Origin: a virus
IMG/VR virus record: IMGVR_UViG_3300005529_000039
Span: 1-61,333 of that record
Length of the DNA stretch: 61,333 nt
Strand: one strand, 5' to 3'
Position 1 is the stretch's first letter; each line of letters begins with the position of its first letter. Under the pieces are notes generated by a model. The model saw only the letters and a list, made by a program, of their open reading frames with translations. It did no database searches and had not been told where the DNA came from. The translations under genes and the position numbers were made by a program. Shown here in pieces: positions 31,772 to 40,459 of the stretch.

Positions 31772-34264
31772 ATGGGCGCATTGCAGACATTCGGCCAGCC
31801 CTCGGCTGGCGAAATGCAGCAGCAGTCAGATCAGCGAGTCGAAACCTCCGCCTCAACTCCAGCGGTCGGCACGATCGAAGACCGCAAAAAGCAGTTCTTC
31901 AAAAGGGAAGACTACAAGCAACTGGAATCGAACCTGATTCAGTGCTGGCGTCTGCATCTTGATGACTGGGCGGTGCCACGACGGCTGTGGCTGCGGGAAA
32001 CTCTACGTGCCATCGAGTACGACAAAGGCAACCAGTACATTGCCTGGGATCCATTTACCTGCGCGTTCTACAACCCATTCGCGCAAACTGGAATGCCCGG
32101 TCAGCCAGAAGGCACCGAACAGAGCGGACAGAACGAAGCCAATCTTTATCAGTGCGCAACGAACGTCATCAATTGGCTGCGAAGAGTGTGGACCTCAACC
32201 TTGGGCGCTTCCGTTCCTGATGTCGAGTGGTGGCCAGGAGATTCAAAGAGCGATCTCGACAACCGGGCGGCGGTCGCTCGGGGACGCGCTTACCGGAAAA
32301 TTGCCTCCGAGAACCACGACAAAGACCAGCTCGAGCAGGCGCTCGATTACCTGTTCCTCACCGGTTCCTACTTCCGTCACACGCGCTACTCGATGGATCA
32401 GAACATCACTGGAACCCATCGCGAGCCGATCATGGGATGGGGCAAGAAGACCGTCGCGCCAGACCGCTACAGTTGTCCCGACTGTGGAACCGACAACCCG
32501 GCGAACTTGCAAAACATGGCGCAGGGTGGAACTCAGTGCATGACCTGCGGCAAGCCGCTCGGGTCGGCCAATTTTTTCCCCGCAACCGAACTTGACATGC
32601 CAATCATTACCGACTGGCGCGAAGTCCCAAACGGGCAAGTACGCTGGGACTTCTATAATGGCTTGAATGTGGAAGTGATGCCGCAGGCGAACACCAACGG
32701 CGGCGGAGTAATCGCCAACTCTCCGCTCTTGGATTTGTCGGTCGACATCACCAAAGGCGCGTTCCGCCGGATGTATCCCGGGGCGTGGGATTTAGCGAAA
32801 GAATCAGCTTCCGATTCCTCGACGCCGGATTCAGAGTTTGCCCGCTTGGCGCGCTGGAGAGTAGCAACCCCAGGATTGGTACGCGGCACCTGGCAGGCAC
32901 AGCACACGCCGACGCTGCACAAAGTCTTTTTCACCCAAGATGCCATTATGGCGCTGGACAAAAAAGACGAAGCCCAGCAATTGGCCGATGTGGTTAAGGA
33001 CGGTTGCGTTGCCGCAATCCTGAATAACAAAATCATCGACATCCAGCCCTGCGTCATGCGCAAGGAATGGACGTGGTGTGGCGCGAAAAAAGGAGTGGGC
33101 GCTTATCCCCCAGCGCCGGTGCGGACCGCGCTCGACTTCCAGGACCGCATCAACGACCGCATGAACGGGGTCGATGAATACCATGACCGCGCTGGCTGCC
33201 CGCCGATTCTGTTCAATCAAACCATTCTCGGCGAAGCCATGAACGGGAAGTTTCTGCCGCCAGGATCATTGCTGGGAATTCCGGTCAATGCGGACGTATC
33301 ACGCAAACTGGAAGATGTTTTCTTTCAGCCACAATTCCACCAGGACAATGGCGTGTATGAGTGGATCGACAAACTCATCATGCTGGTGCAATTGCTGGTG
33401 GGCGCTCTCCCGCAAACCTACGGTGGCTCGGATAAGAACATCAAGACCGCCACCGGACAGGAGCAGGCGCTCAAGGTCGCCATGGGCGTGCTCTGGCTTT
33501 ACTGGAACCAGGTCAGAGACGAATGGGCGCGGGCAGCGAATCTTTCGGTTGACTGCTTTGCCGCGAACGCATCGGATGATGAGTACCACGTCGCGAAAAA
33601 CGACAACTCGCCAGGGTTCCAGAACGAGCCGATTCGCCTAGCTGACCTTTCGGGTAAAGCTGACGCGCGACCGGAAGCCGATCAGGATTATCCGATTGGC
33701 TACGAAAAACAGCGCGAACTCTATAAAGAACTCTTCATGATGGCGAGCGGCAAAGAGCCCAACCCGCTGGTGATGGAAGTTCTCGACACCTTCGAGAATC
33801 GCCGCTTGGCCATGCGCTACCTGGGTCCGCCGGACATGCGCTTGCCGGAAGAACCCTTCCGCGATCCGGTGCTGAGCGACATTGAACGGCTGGTGCAGCC
33901 GGGAGCAAAACCGATTCCGGTTGTAGTGCCTGCGCCGGACCCACAGACCGGACAACCCTGGGTACAGCAAATCCTCAAGCCGACGGTTGAACCTGATCCC
34001 GATTTTTTCAACTTCGATGTTGCCATTGAGACCATCACCGGTTACGTAATGGACAACTATCAGGACTTAAAGGCCAACCCAGACGGGTTTGAGAACCTTC
34101 GTGCCTATTTCAAGTTGGCGGTGCAGTATAAGGCTCAGAAAGAAATTGCCAGTGGCGGCGCTGGGGCACTCTTGACGGCTGGGGCGCCGGGATGGGGCGG
34201 GAAGCTAGGCGAAGCGAAGCCCGGAGCAGGTGGGGCAACGACTCCAACACCTGGCGCGCAATGA
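31772..34264 (+). CDS. Portal protein (830 aa)
   Basis: Large P22-type portal by size, position and helical content: REDYKQLESNLIQCWRLHLD, LWLRETLRAIEYDKGNQYIA, ATNVINWLRRVWTSTLG, and a long C-terminal helix with Gln/Gly/Ala-rich barrel (GGAGALLTAGAPGWGG). An unusual insertion near residues 232-264, YSCPDCGTDNPANLQNMAQG followed by CMTCGKPL, is a complete four-cysteine zinc ribbon. Portal rings form the unique capsid vertex and bind terminase and connector. Upstream of scaffold and capsid genes, as in P22-like clusters. Confidence 0.78.
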   Translation: MGALQTFGQPSAGEMQQQSDQRVETSASTPAVGTIEDRKKQFFKREDYKQLESNLIQCWRLHLDDWAVPRRLWLRETLRAIEYDKGNQYIAWDPFTCAFYNPFAQTGMPGQPEGTEQSGQNEANLYQCATNVINWLRRVWTSTLGASVPDVEWWPGDSKSDLDNRAAVARGRAYRKIASENHDKDQLEQALDYLFLTGSYFRHTRYSMDQNITGTHREPIMGWGKKTVAPDRYSCPDCGTDNPANLQNMAQGGTQCMTCGKPLGSANFFPATELDMPIITDWREVPNGQVRWDFYNGLNVEVMPQANTNGGGVIANSPLLDLSVDITKGAFRRMYPGAWDLAKESASDSSTPDSEFARLARWRVATPGLVRGTWQAQHTPTLHKVFFTQDAIMALDKKDEAQQLADVVKDGCVAAILNNKIIDIQPCVMRKEWTWCGAKKGVGAYPPAPVRTALDFQDRINDRMNGVDEYHDRAGCPPILFNQTILGEAMNGKFLPPGSLLGIPVNADVSRKLEDVFFQPQFHQDNGVYEWIDKLIMLVQLLVGALPQTYGGSDKNIKTATGQEQALKVAMGVLWLYWNQVRDEWARAANLSVDCFAANASDDEYHVAKNDNSPGFQNEPIRLADLSGKADARPEADQDYPIGYEKQRELYKELFMMASGKEPNPLVMEVLDTFENRRLAMRYLGPPDMRLPEEPFRDPVLSDIERLVQPGAKPIPVVVPAPDPQTGQPWVQQILKPTVEPDPDFFNFDVAIETITGYVMDNYQDLKANPDGFENLRAYFKLAVQYKAQKEIASGGAGALLTAGAPGWGGKLGEAKPGAGGATTPTPGAQ

Positions 34265-34419
34265 ACCACAAGTGGACTTACTGCGGCATCTGCGGCGCGC
34301 CTGGACACTCGGACCGGCAGTGCGCTCTCTATCGGCTAGAAGAACGCAAACAAGCTCTGAGCACAGCACGCAGAGTGTTAAGTGCTGCGCCAGTTTCAAT
34401 CAACGCGAAAGGTAAATAA
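34261..34419 (+). CDS. CCHC zinc-knuckle protein (52 aa)
   Basis: ATG 34261 overlaps the portal stop by 4 bp. YCGICGAPGHSDRQC matches Cx2Cx4Hx4C exactly, the retroviral-type zinc knuckle that binds single-stranded nucleic acid. A short helical basic tail follows. An unusual fold in a bacterial phage; its place between portal and scaffold suggests a capsid or packaging role. Confidence 0.6.
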   Translation: MNHKWTYCGICGAPGHSDRQCALYRLEERKQALSTARRVLSAAPVSINAKGK

Positions 34420-34424
34420 CTGAA

Positions 34425-34586
34425 ATGAACGAAGGACAAGACAAAACCATAACCTGCATGGATTGTGGTGAGGATTTCGTGTTCACCGCAGGCGAGCAGG
34501 ATTTCTACCAGAAAAAGAAATTCAGCGACCCCAAACGTTGTGCCCACTGCCGGCGGATCAAGCGCGAACGTCGCGACGACCGCTAA
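34425..34586 (+). CDS. Zinc-ribbon protein (zinc-ribbon domain, C-x2-C … C-x2-C)
   Basis: 53 residues from ATG 34425: ITCMDCGEDFVFTAGEQDFY, then KKFSDPKRCAHCRRIKRERR. This is the common probable-zinc-ribbon family with F-T-x-x-E-Q-x-F-Y between the cysteine pairs. Function unknown. After it, 34587-34659 holds a weak GGGCT/AGCCC hairpin and the ribosome site for the next gene. Confidence 0.7.
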   Translation: MNEGQDKTITCMDCGEDFVFTAGEQDFYQKKKFSDPKRCAHCRRIKRERRDDR

Positions 34587-34659
34587 CCAAAAAACGAACT
34601 CAGTTTTTCGAACTTCAAATTCGGGCTGAAATCAAGCCCAAGGAAAGGTGTGTCTCAAA

Positions 34660-36324
34660 ATGAATAATCTCTGGAAACTACTGTGCGGCGGAGTGAGACT
34701 GCCGCTTCTTTTTATTGAAGGTGATCCCGGCGCTGGTGGTGGAGGCGCGCCATCGGGCGGCGGAGATGGCGTCGCGGGTGGCGCGGGTGGCGGAGGCGGA
34801 GCACCAGCTGCCGGAGAAGGCGGCGGTGCAGGTGGAGAAGGTGCGGCAGCTGCGGCCGCGACGCCGAGTCCTTCGGAGAACCCGCGCGAATTTCTGCGCG
34901 ATGCGGTCTCCAAAATAAAGATTGACGAGACGGGTAAGGTCGAAGCTCCGAAACCTGCGGAGGCTGCCAAACCGGCCGAGGCTGCAAAAGTAGAAGAAAA
35001 GCCTGCCGACGGTCAGCCACAGCCGAAGACCGAAGCCGAACTCGAAGCAGAAAAACAAAAAGCCGAAGAAGCCGAGAAGGCCAAGCAGCAGCAGCAGGCC
35101 GAAGTCGATCCCCTCGACAAAGGTGGTCCGGTACCAGCAGAGAAACTGGCCGAAGCCATCAAGGCGAATCCCGAACTCGGCGCAGCGCTTGAAAAAGCCG
35201 GCATCGACAAAGAACAACTGTTTGAGACCTCGCGGCGCGCCGCGCTCTCGGATCAGTTCCTTGAGCACTTCCCCACTCCCGAAGCCGCCAAATTTGGCCG
35301 GGAGAGTGCGGAACACTTCTACGACATCGAGGAAAGCTTCCCCAAGATCAGGTCGACCGAAGACCTTGACAAGTTCATCACCGGAACAATGCTGCCACTC
35401 TCGATCATCTATGGCGCTGATGGCAAGCCAGTAATGAACCCAGACGGGAAGACCTTCAAGACTGATGGTTCGGTCAACCGCTTCCTGACCTTAGTCGGTG
35501 ACTTCGACAACAACATGTCAAAGGCAATCGCCGATCAGATCATCTCCCAGGGCACAGCTTTAGGAGCCGAAGACGGGCAGCCCGGCGCGGCGGTGAGGGA
35601 ATACGGCGAGCGGCTGAAAGCGGCGCTCGATGTCATCCAGGAGTTTCGTTCGGCAGGTTATCGCATGCCGACACCGAAAGCACAGCAGGCGGAACTCTCG
35701 CCTGAGCAAAAGGCGGAATTTGAGCGCCTTCGCAAACTGGAGCAGGAAACCATTGCCAAATCCAGTGAGCATCAAGAACGCGAAGTAAGCACATTCGAAG
35801 AAAACCTGTTTAAGGACGCGACGGAAGATGCCGATAAATTCCTTCGTGCAACCATTGACCAGACCAGCCTCAACGACAACGAAAAAAAGCACGCCATCGC
35901 CGACATCTACGAAGAAGTAGGGGAATTGATGGAGGCCGATCGCACCTTCAAGCAGCAGAAGCAACAACTGTGGAGCCAAGGCTTGAGCGATCAGACCCGG
36001 GCGCAGATTCGGGCACTGAATAGCCGAACCTTCAAGGTCTATGCCGGGAAGGTGATGGACAAGGTGCTGCGTGAGGCTGGCGACAAGCGCATTCGCGAGA
36101 ATGCCGACCGCAACAAAAAAATCGACGCGCAGATCGACAAAGACAAAATGCACCAGACGGCAGGAACTTCGACGGCTACCAGCGTAGCCAGGATTCCTTC
36201 AGGAGACGATCTCCACAACAAGGCCGTGACTGATCTCCGCAAGGAGCTAAATCGCGAGCCGAGAGAGCAGGAGATATTCACCCGCGTACTGGAGCTAAAA
36301 GGTCTTCGTCAGAAATCTGCGTGA
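34660..36324 (+). CDS. Scaffold-like protein with Gly-rich N-terminus (554 aa)
   Basis: ATG 34660 after AAGGAAAGG. Residues 20-75 are almost only Gly/Ala/Pro (GDPGAGGGGAPSGGGDG and so on), followed by an acidic Lys/Glu/Ala coil (EAEKQKAEEAEKAKQQQQAE) and long helices to the end. Position immediately upstream of the major capsid gene and helical, charged composition match capsid scaffolding proteins. Blocks FPTPEAAKFGRESAEHFYDI and LDKFITGTMLPLSIIY may be the capsid-binding part. Confidence 0.7.
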   Translation: MNNLWKLLCGGVRLPLLFIEGDPGAGGGGAPSGGGDGVAGGAGGGGGAPAAGEGGGAGGEGAAAAAATPSPSENPREFLRDAVSKIKIDETGKVEAPKPAEAAKPAEAAKVEEKPADGQPQPKTEAELEAEKQKAEEAEKAKQQQQAEVDPLDKGGPVPAEKLAEAIKANPELGAALEKAGIDKEQLFETSRRAALSDQFLEHFPTPEAAKFGRESAEHFYDIEESFPKIRSTEDLDKFITGTMLPLSIIYGADGKPVMNPDGKTFKTDGSVNRFLTLVGDFDNNMSKAIADQIISQGTALGAEDGQPGAAVREYGERLKAALDVIQEFRSAGYRMPTPKAQQAELSPEQKAEFERLRKLEQETIAKSSEHQEREVSTFEENLFKDATEDADKFLRATIDQTSLNDNEKKHAIADIYEEVGELMEADRTFKQQKQQLWSQGLSDQTRAQIRALNSRTFKVYAGKVMDKVLREAGDKRIRENADRNKKIDAQIDKDKMHQTAGTSTATSVARIPSGDDLHNKAVTDLRKELNREPREQEIFTRVLELKGLRQKSA

Positions 36325-36381
36325 GGCCCGTGACCTGCGACAGCCTGATGCTATCGCGCAACCTTAACGGAGGATAAACCA

Positions 36382-37647
36382 ATGGATATCGCATCAATTG
36401 CGAACCTGACGCTTGAGGGCGTCTCGACTGAGATTCCCAAGGTGCTGATCACGGACAAGAGTCTGGCTGGTCAGTTCAAAAACACCCGCGCCACGCGCGT
36501 CTCAAACCGCCTGTTCCGTATCGTCTCGCAGATTGCCTTGGCGGGCGGCGATTCCCGGAACATCAACCTCGATGGCGGAGCTTTGCCGCTCGGTTCCAGC
36601 CCCAAATGGCTGGCCGGTGGTGTCACCCCGACCACCATTTCCGTCGCCACCAACTGGACGGAACTGACCGCAATGATCGGACAGAAAGTGGATGGAGTGG
36701 CCATCCAGAACGTCGTCACCGAAGCCCTGGCCAACCTGACGGTGATGATGCGCAACTGGGAAGACATCGGATTACACACCGACGGAACTGGAAGTCTGGC
36801 AACATTGAACGGCGCTCCAGCAAACAAGACCGTCACGCTGAACCCTACGCCATTCGGTGCGCGCAACATTGAGATCGGACAGACGGTCGATATCGTGAAC
36901 CCGGTGGGGAACGTTACCCGAGGGTCACTCACCATCGACAACAAGTCCGCGTATCTCGGCAGCGCGCAGAGTTTCACCTACGTCACGCCGGACGTTGCTG
37001 GCGCCGCCAACAACGACATCGTGCGCTACGGCGGACTCACCGACGGCGTCCCGAAGTGGATCAATGGGCTGAAATACCTAGTCAATACGTCCACGGCTGG
37101 CGAGTTGCACGGAATCGCGCGTACCACTCCCCAGGTTGTGGCCAACGGCTTTGATATGGGCGGCTCTCCGATCACCCGGTCGGCAATCCAGCTCCTGCTC
37201 AGCCAGCGCCGCGCCCGCATCTCTGAGGAAGAACTGGGAACCAGCTTCTGGTACACCCACGATTCCCAGGTGCAGTCGCTGAAAGAAATCGGCTACGACC
37301 TGCAGTACATCCCGCTGACCGGCGGAGAGGCGTCGAAGTTCGATCCTTTCTTCCGCGGCGAGCCCACGATCGAAGGCCAGCCGATCAAGCGCGGCCAGCA
37401 CGCGGATCAGCAGGCGTGGTATCTGCTGGTACCGGATTGCTTCGGATTCGTGAAATTCAGCGATCCATTCTGGGCAATGGTGTTTGGATCTCGTGTCTAT
37501 AACACCTACAACCAGGGCGGCACACCGAACCTGCAGTACGGCAGCTGCTACATTAATCCGAAACAGGTGTTCCTCGATAACGCCGTCGCCCAAGGGTTAA
37601 TTAGCGGATGTGGTGTACCCAGCGGCCATATCAACGGGCTAAGCTAG
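36382..37647 (+). CDS. Major capsid protein
   Basis: 421 residues behind a GGAGG ribosome site. Begins MDIASIANLTLEGVSTEIPK and shows a coat-protein-like core: KNTRATRVSNRLFRIVSQIA, GGALPLGSSPKWLAGGV, TNWTELTAMIGQKVDG, NLTVMMRNWEDIGLHTDG, and a conserved-looking C-terminal (FGFVKFSDPFWAMVFGSRVY). The size, scaffold upstream and strong terminator after it support the call. HK97-fold is inferred. Confidence 0.8.
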   Translation: MDIASIANLTLEGVSTEIPKVLITDKSLAGQFKNTRATRVSNRLFRIVSQIALAGGDSRNINLDGGALPLGSSPKWLAGGVTPTTISVATNWTELTAMIGQKVDGVAIQNVVTEALANLTVMMRNWEDIGLHTDGTGSLATLNGAPANKTVTLNPTPFGARNIEIGQTVDIVNPVGNVTRGSLTIDNKSAYLGSAQSFTYVTPDVAGAANNDIVRYGGLTDGVPKWINGLKYLVNTSTAGELHGIARTTPQVVANGFDMGGSPITRSAIQLLLSQRRARISEEELGTSFWYTHDSQVQSLKEIGYDLQYIPLTGGEASKFDPFFRGEPTIEGQPIKRGQHADQQAWYLLVPDCFGFVKFSDPFWAMVFGSRVYNTYNQGGTPNLQYGSCYINPKQVFLDNAVAQGLISGCGVPSGHINGLS

Positions 37648-37676
37648 TATCAGACAACTATAGCTACATGCTACCC

Positions 37677-38228
37677 TCAATGGAGGTGCTTTAAGGCACC
37701 TCCATCTTTTTTCGCTCTCTTTTTAGTCGGTAAATATTTCGGAGCACCAGGAAGATGCTTCCAATTTCTGCCAGTCACGATCGCACTAATCGTAACTTGC
37801 TGAACACCGTATTCGGCGGCCAATTCAACCCCATTGCCATGAGAATAGCGCTCCCTAATCCGGATGACATCAGTCTCAGTAAGTCGTGCAGTGTTTACAG
37901 CAGAGCCGCAGAGGTGGTGGTCGCGTTTCTTTGCGTACATATCAGCCGTATTCTCGGCCATTGTGCCAGCCTCAACGTGCCACGGGTTATAGCACGCACG
38001 GTTGTCGCACGTATGCATTCCGCATGGCATCGGCCACTCACCGCGCGTAAGTTTGTAAGCGAGCCGATGGGCGAGAACGATGCGGCGCATTTCTGGGTAA
38101 ACCAAAAAACCATATCCTTTCGGAGTCCGCGCAAACGGCCACTCCAAGCACTCATCGGTCTTATGTTCGGAAATTGTCCGCTTGAGGTATTCGAAAGCGG
38201 TTTCTTTGGTGATATCGTAGTAGCGCAT
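37677..38228 (-). CDS. HNH homing-type endonuclease, antisense
   Basis: 183 residues. HRLAYKLTRGEWPMPCGMHT, then CDNRACYNPWHVEAGTMAEN, then TADMYAKKRDHHLCG is an HNH_3-type active site (H…N…H). The C-terminal DVIRIRERYSHGNGVELAAE, YGVQQVTISAIVTGRNW is the NUMOD/HTH DNA-recognition module of free-standing homing enzymes. It sits opposite to all neighbours, between the capsid gene and 38322. The last codons (GGALKHLH) are encoded within the terminator stem. Confidence 0.85.
   Translation of the reverse strand: MRYYDITKETAFEYLKRTISEHKTDECLEWPFARTPKGYGFLVYPEMRRIVLAHRLAYKLTRGEWPMPCGMHTCDNRACYNPWHVEAGTMAENTADMYAKKRDHHLCGSAVNTARLTETDVIRIRERYSHGNGVELAAEYGVQQVTISAIVTGRNWKHLPGAPKYLPTKKRAKKDGGALKHLH
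37680..37712 (+). terminator. Strong rho-independent terminator after the capsid gene
   Basis: A perfect 10-bp stem ATGGAGGTGC / GCACCTCCAT with loop TTTAAG, followed by CTTTTTT. It lies 33 bp past the major capsid stop. On the other strand it lies inside the last codons of the HNH gene. Confidence 0.92.
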
Positions 38229-38256
38229 CGCATGTCCTCCCGTGACTGCGGTGTGT

Positions 38257-38298
38257 GGCCGGACTCGCTGTTTACGCAGCGACCGGCCTTTTCATTTT
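38257..38298 (+). terminator. Second hairpin terminator after the HNH insertion
   Basis: Stem GGCCGG…CCGGCC with an inner TCGCTG/CAGCGA stem and loop TTTACG, followed by TTTTCATTTT. It lies upstream of the plus-strand gene at 38322 and in its direction, leaving no visible promoter for that gene. Likely partial termination limits expression of genes after the capsid. Confidence 0.7.
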
Positions 38299-38321
38299 AA
38301 ATCCAACCACCCAGAGTTGTC

Positions 38322-39176
38322 ATGACAGAAAAGAAGGAAACGAGACAAGGTCGCAGCCGTGTGCTTCCAGGCGGAGAAGCGCCGCGCCGCGTGCGCAGAT
38401 TTCTTGAACGGGTAGGCGGGACAAATCCACACGGAGAGCCGAACTACCGCATCGTCATCGCTGAGTTCGTGCAAATTTATCGTGGCAACAACTGGCATGA
38501 CTGGCCAAAGAACACCAGAATCCAAGATCAAGGCGGACTGGTTTTTTCAGAAGAACGGAAGATCGTGCGAACGGTTGTTCCCGATGTAACTGGAGGCAAG
38601 CACGAGCTAGTTTACGAGGCTCCAGCGGAGGTAGCAGTCAGCCATCAGCAACCGCTGCGCATCGTCTCGGAGATGCGCTGGATTCGGCGCTACCCGCACC
38701 TCAACGGTTGGGTGTTGCAGCACTGGGACCCGCCGTACCTATATGGCAGTCGCGCAGAGTGGGAGAGCCATCGCGTACCCGGCGCGACACACTTACTCTC
38801 ATTGGGAGAATTCCCTAATCACGGCGACTACGAAATTTCCTGCGAATGGTGTGACCCGCAAAAAGGCTTTCAGCGCCTTGGAGGATTACCGGAGCTACCT
38901 CCCCTGAGCATCCTCGAAACGGCGATTCAACAGCGCGAGGCACGAAGACACGAACAGTTGTCAGCTAATCCAGAGTGGCGTCACCTTACGCGCATGCTCG
39001 AATGGCAAGAACAACAGGAAGCCGAAGAGCGCAAGAACAAAGAGAGCCTGCAGAAGTACTACCGCGACATCATGAAGCCATACATGGCTTCGTCGCTTGA
39101 GTCCGGACGCCTGCGAGAGCAGCTTGCAAATCGCGCCCGTGCACGCGGCGTCGAACTCGGACACGTCGGCAACTAG
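38322..39176 (+). CDS. Phage virion-module protein of unknown function (284 aa)
   Basis: Arg-rich N-terminus (RQGRSRVLPGGEAPRRVRR), a central Trp/Tyr-rich region (RWIRRYPHLNGWVLQHWDPP) with CEWCDP, and a long charged C-terminal helix (LEWQEQQEAEERKNKESLQK). Location between capsid and structural genes suggests head completion or injection. Confidence 0.55.
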   Translation: MTEKKETRQGRSRVLPGGEAPRRVRRFLERVGGTNPHGEPNYRIVIAEFVQIYRGNNWHDWPKNTRIQDQGGLVFSEERKIVRTVVPDVTGGKHELVYEAPAEVAVSHQQPLRIVSEMRWIRRYPHLNGWVLQHWDPPYLYGSRAEWESHRVPGATHLLSLGEFPNHGDYEISCEWCDPQKGFQRLGGLPELPPLSILETAIQQREARRHEQLSANPEWRHLTRMLEWQEQQEAEERKNKESLQKYYRDIMKPYMASSLESGRLREQLANRARARGVELGHVGN

Positions 39177-39245
39177 AAGTTTCGCGGCGGAAACCGCGCC
39201 GTACCTAAGGCCCGCACTCAGGGCAAATCAAGGAGAACAACACAA

Positions 39246-40247
39246 ATGCCAGAAATGTCAGCACACAATGCTCCCCCAGTAGTTGGCCGCGCCGGCATAG
39301 TGGGAGAAGCCGAACAGGCGCGGTTGATGCAACTCGCCGAACTCAGCGTGGAAATGGATGACCGGGGATGGGATCCGGCTTCGGTTGTCAGCCTGCACCC
39401 ATTCCGTGTGTATACCACGGGAGTCTTATTGCGGGAACTGACCTTGCCGGGTGTTCCACTCGACGATGCGGGATGGGAAAAAGCACGCAAGATTAAAGTT
39501 GGCGGTTTTGAAGTCCCTTACGTCCAGCACATCTTTACCCGCTGGGAACCGATCATCCTTGAGCAGGTTCACGGCTTCGAGGGGAACTTCCAGGGGTCGA
39601 TCTCGCGCAAGGCGATTTTGCCGATCACTCTGGCCAATGACGTTGTCCATCAAAACAACAACCCATCGACGCGCGGTGGGGTCGTTGCTTATAAAGGCGA
39701 CCATCCGCCATTCCTCAATCCCGATACTCAGGGGAAAGAACGCGATCAATTGGAACAGGCTTTTGCCCAGCAGATCGCTTTCTACACGCGCCTTTTCGAG
39801 GAAGCGGAGTCGGCTTTTTCAAACCCCAACACCAAGCTGAATCTGTGGCGGGAGATGCAATACAACCGCTGGGCCACGCGCTACCTGCGCAAACTGGGAA
39901 TCGTTCCCCAAGACCCGAAGTGGCTGGTCAAGACGGTGCAAGCTGGCGGCCAAACACCACAGCATTGCATTTCTTGCGGAGCGGAATCAAAGCCTGGAGC
40001 GCTGCGCTGCACCAATGGGCAATGCACCTACGTATTCAAGCCCTACGAAGCGTTTGACAGTTTCGTGATTGGCTTGGACACGCCGGGAGCGTCACTCGCT
40101 TATCGCCGTCTCGATGCAGACCAAGTTGCGAAGTTGATCAAGGCGGGACGCTTCACCTTCGATCAACTCGAGGCCGCTGGCTTCGTGGTTCCTCCACAGA
40201 AAAGTAAACAGGCCAAAGAAAAAGAGGCACCCGCTGCAAACAGCTAG
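39246..40247 (+). CDS. Virion-module protein with internal zinc ribbon (333 aa)
   Basis: AAGGAGAAC upstream. Blocks RGWDPASVVSLHPFRVYTTG and FTRWEPIILEQVHGFEGNFQ look folded. HCISCGAESKPGALRCTNGQC near residues 240-260 is a zinc ribbon, and the C-terminus (LDADQVAKLIKAGRFTFDQL, AAGFVVPP) resembles small terminase or head-binding domains. Lys/Glu tail. Possibly a capsid-linked adaptor. Confidence 0.5.
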   Translation: MPEMSAHNAPPVVGRAGIVGEAEQARLMQLAELSVEMDDRGWDPASVVSLHPFRVYTTGVLLRELTLPGVPLDDAGWEKARKIKVGGFEVPYVQHIFTRWEPIILEQVHGFEGNFQGSISRKAILPITLANDVVHQNNNPSTRGGVVAYKGDHPPFLNPDTQGKERDQLEQAFAQQIAFYTRLFEEAESAFSNPNTKLNLWREMQYNRWATRYLRKLGIVPQDPKWLVKTVQAGGQTPQHCISCGAESKPGALRCTNGQCTYVFKPYEAFDSFVIGLDTPGASLAYRRLDADQVAKLIKAGRFTFDQLEAAGFVVPPQKSKQAKEKEAPAANS

Positions 40248-40263
40248 CCCACAGCTCGCGCCC

Positions 40264-40458
40264 GTGAAGAGCGAGAGCATTTCACGCATCGGGTACGATC
40301 GTCCGTCGCATACGCTCATCGTGCGTTTCGCGCATGGAGGAACCTATGCCTATGACGGCGTACCCGAGCATGAGCACCAGAGACTTCTGAGCGCCGATTC
40401 AATTGGCGCGCACTTTCATAAACACATTCGGAATTCCTTTCGCGGAAGGAAAATTTGA
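40264..40458 (+). CDS. KTSC-domain protein (64 aa)
   Basis: GTG start at 40264. The whole protein is a KTSC domain (LysRS C-terminal-like): SISRIGYDRPSHTLIVRFAH, GGTYAYDGVPEHEHQRLLSA, DSIGAHFHKHIRNSF. The family occurs widely in phages; biochemical role unsettled. It ends one base before the next ATG. Confidence 0.82.
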   Translation: MKSESISRIGYDRPSHTLIVRFAHGGTYAYDGVPEHEHQRLLSADSIGAHFHKHIRNSFRGRKI

Positions 40459-40459
40459 G

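Noticed and set aside
34632-34970. Pro/Ala/Ser-rich minus-strand frame opposite the scaffold N-terminus
   Set aside because: Simple complement of the Gly-rich repeat region (GGN codons read as Pro/Ala), not a gene.
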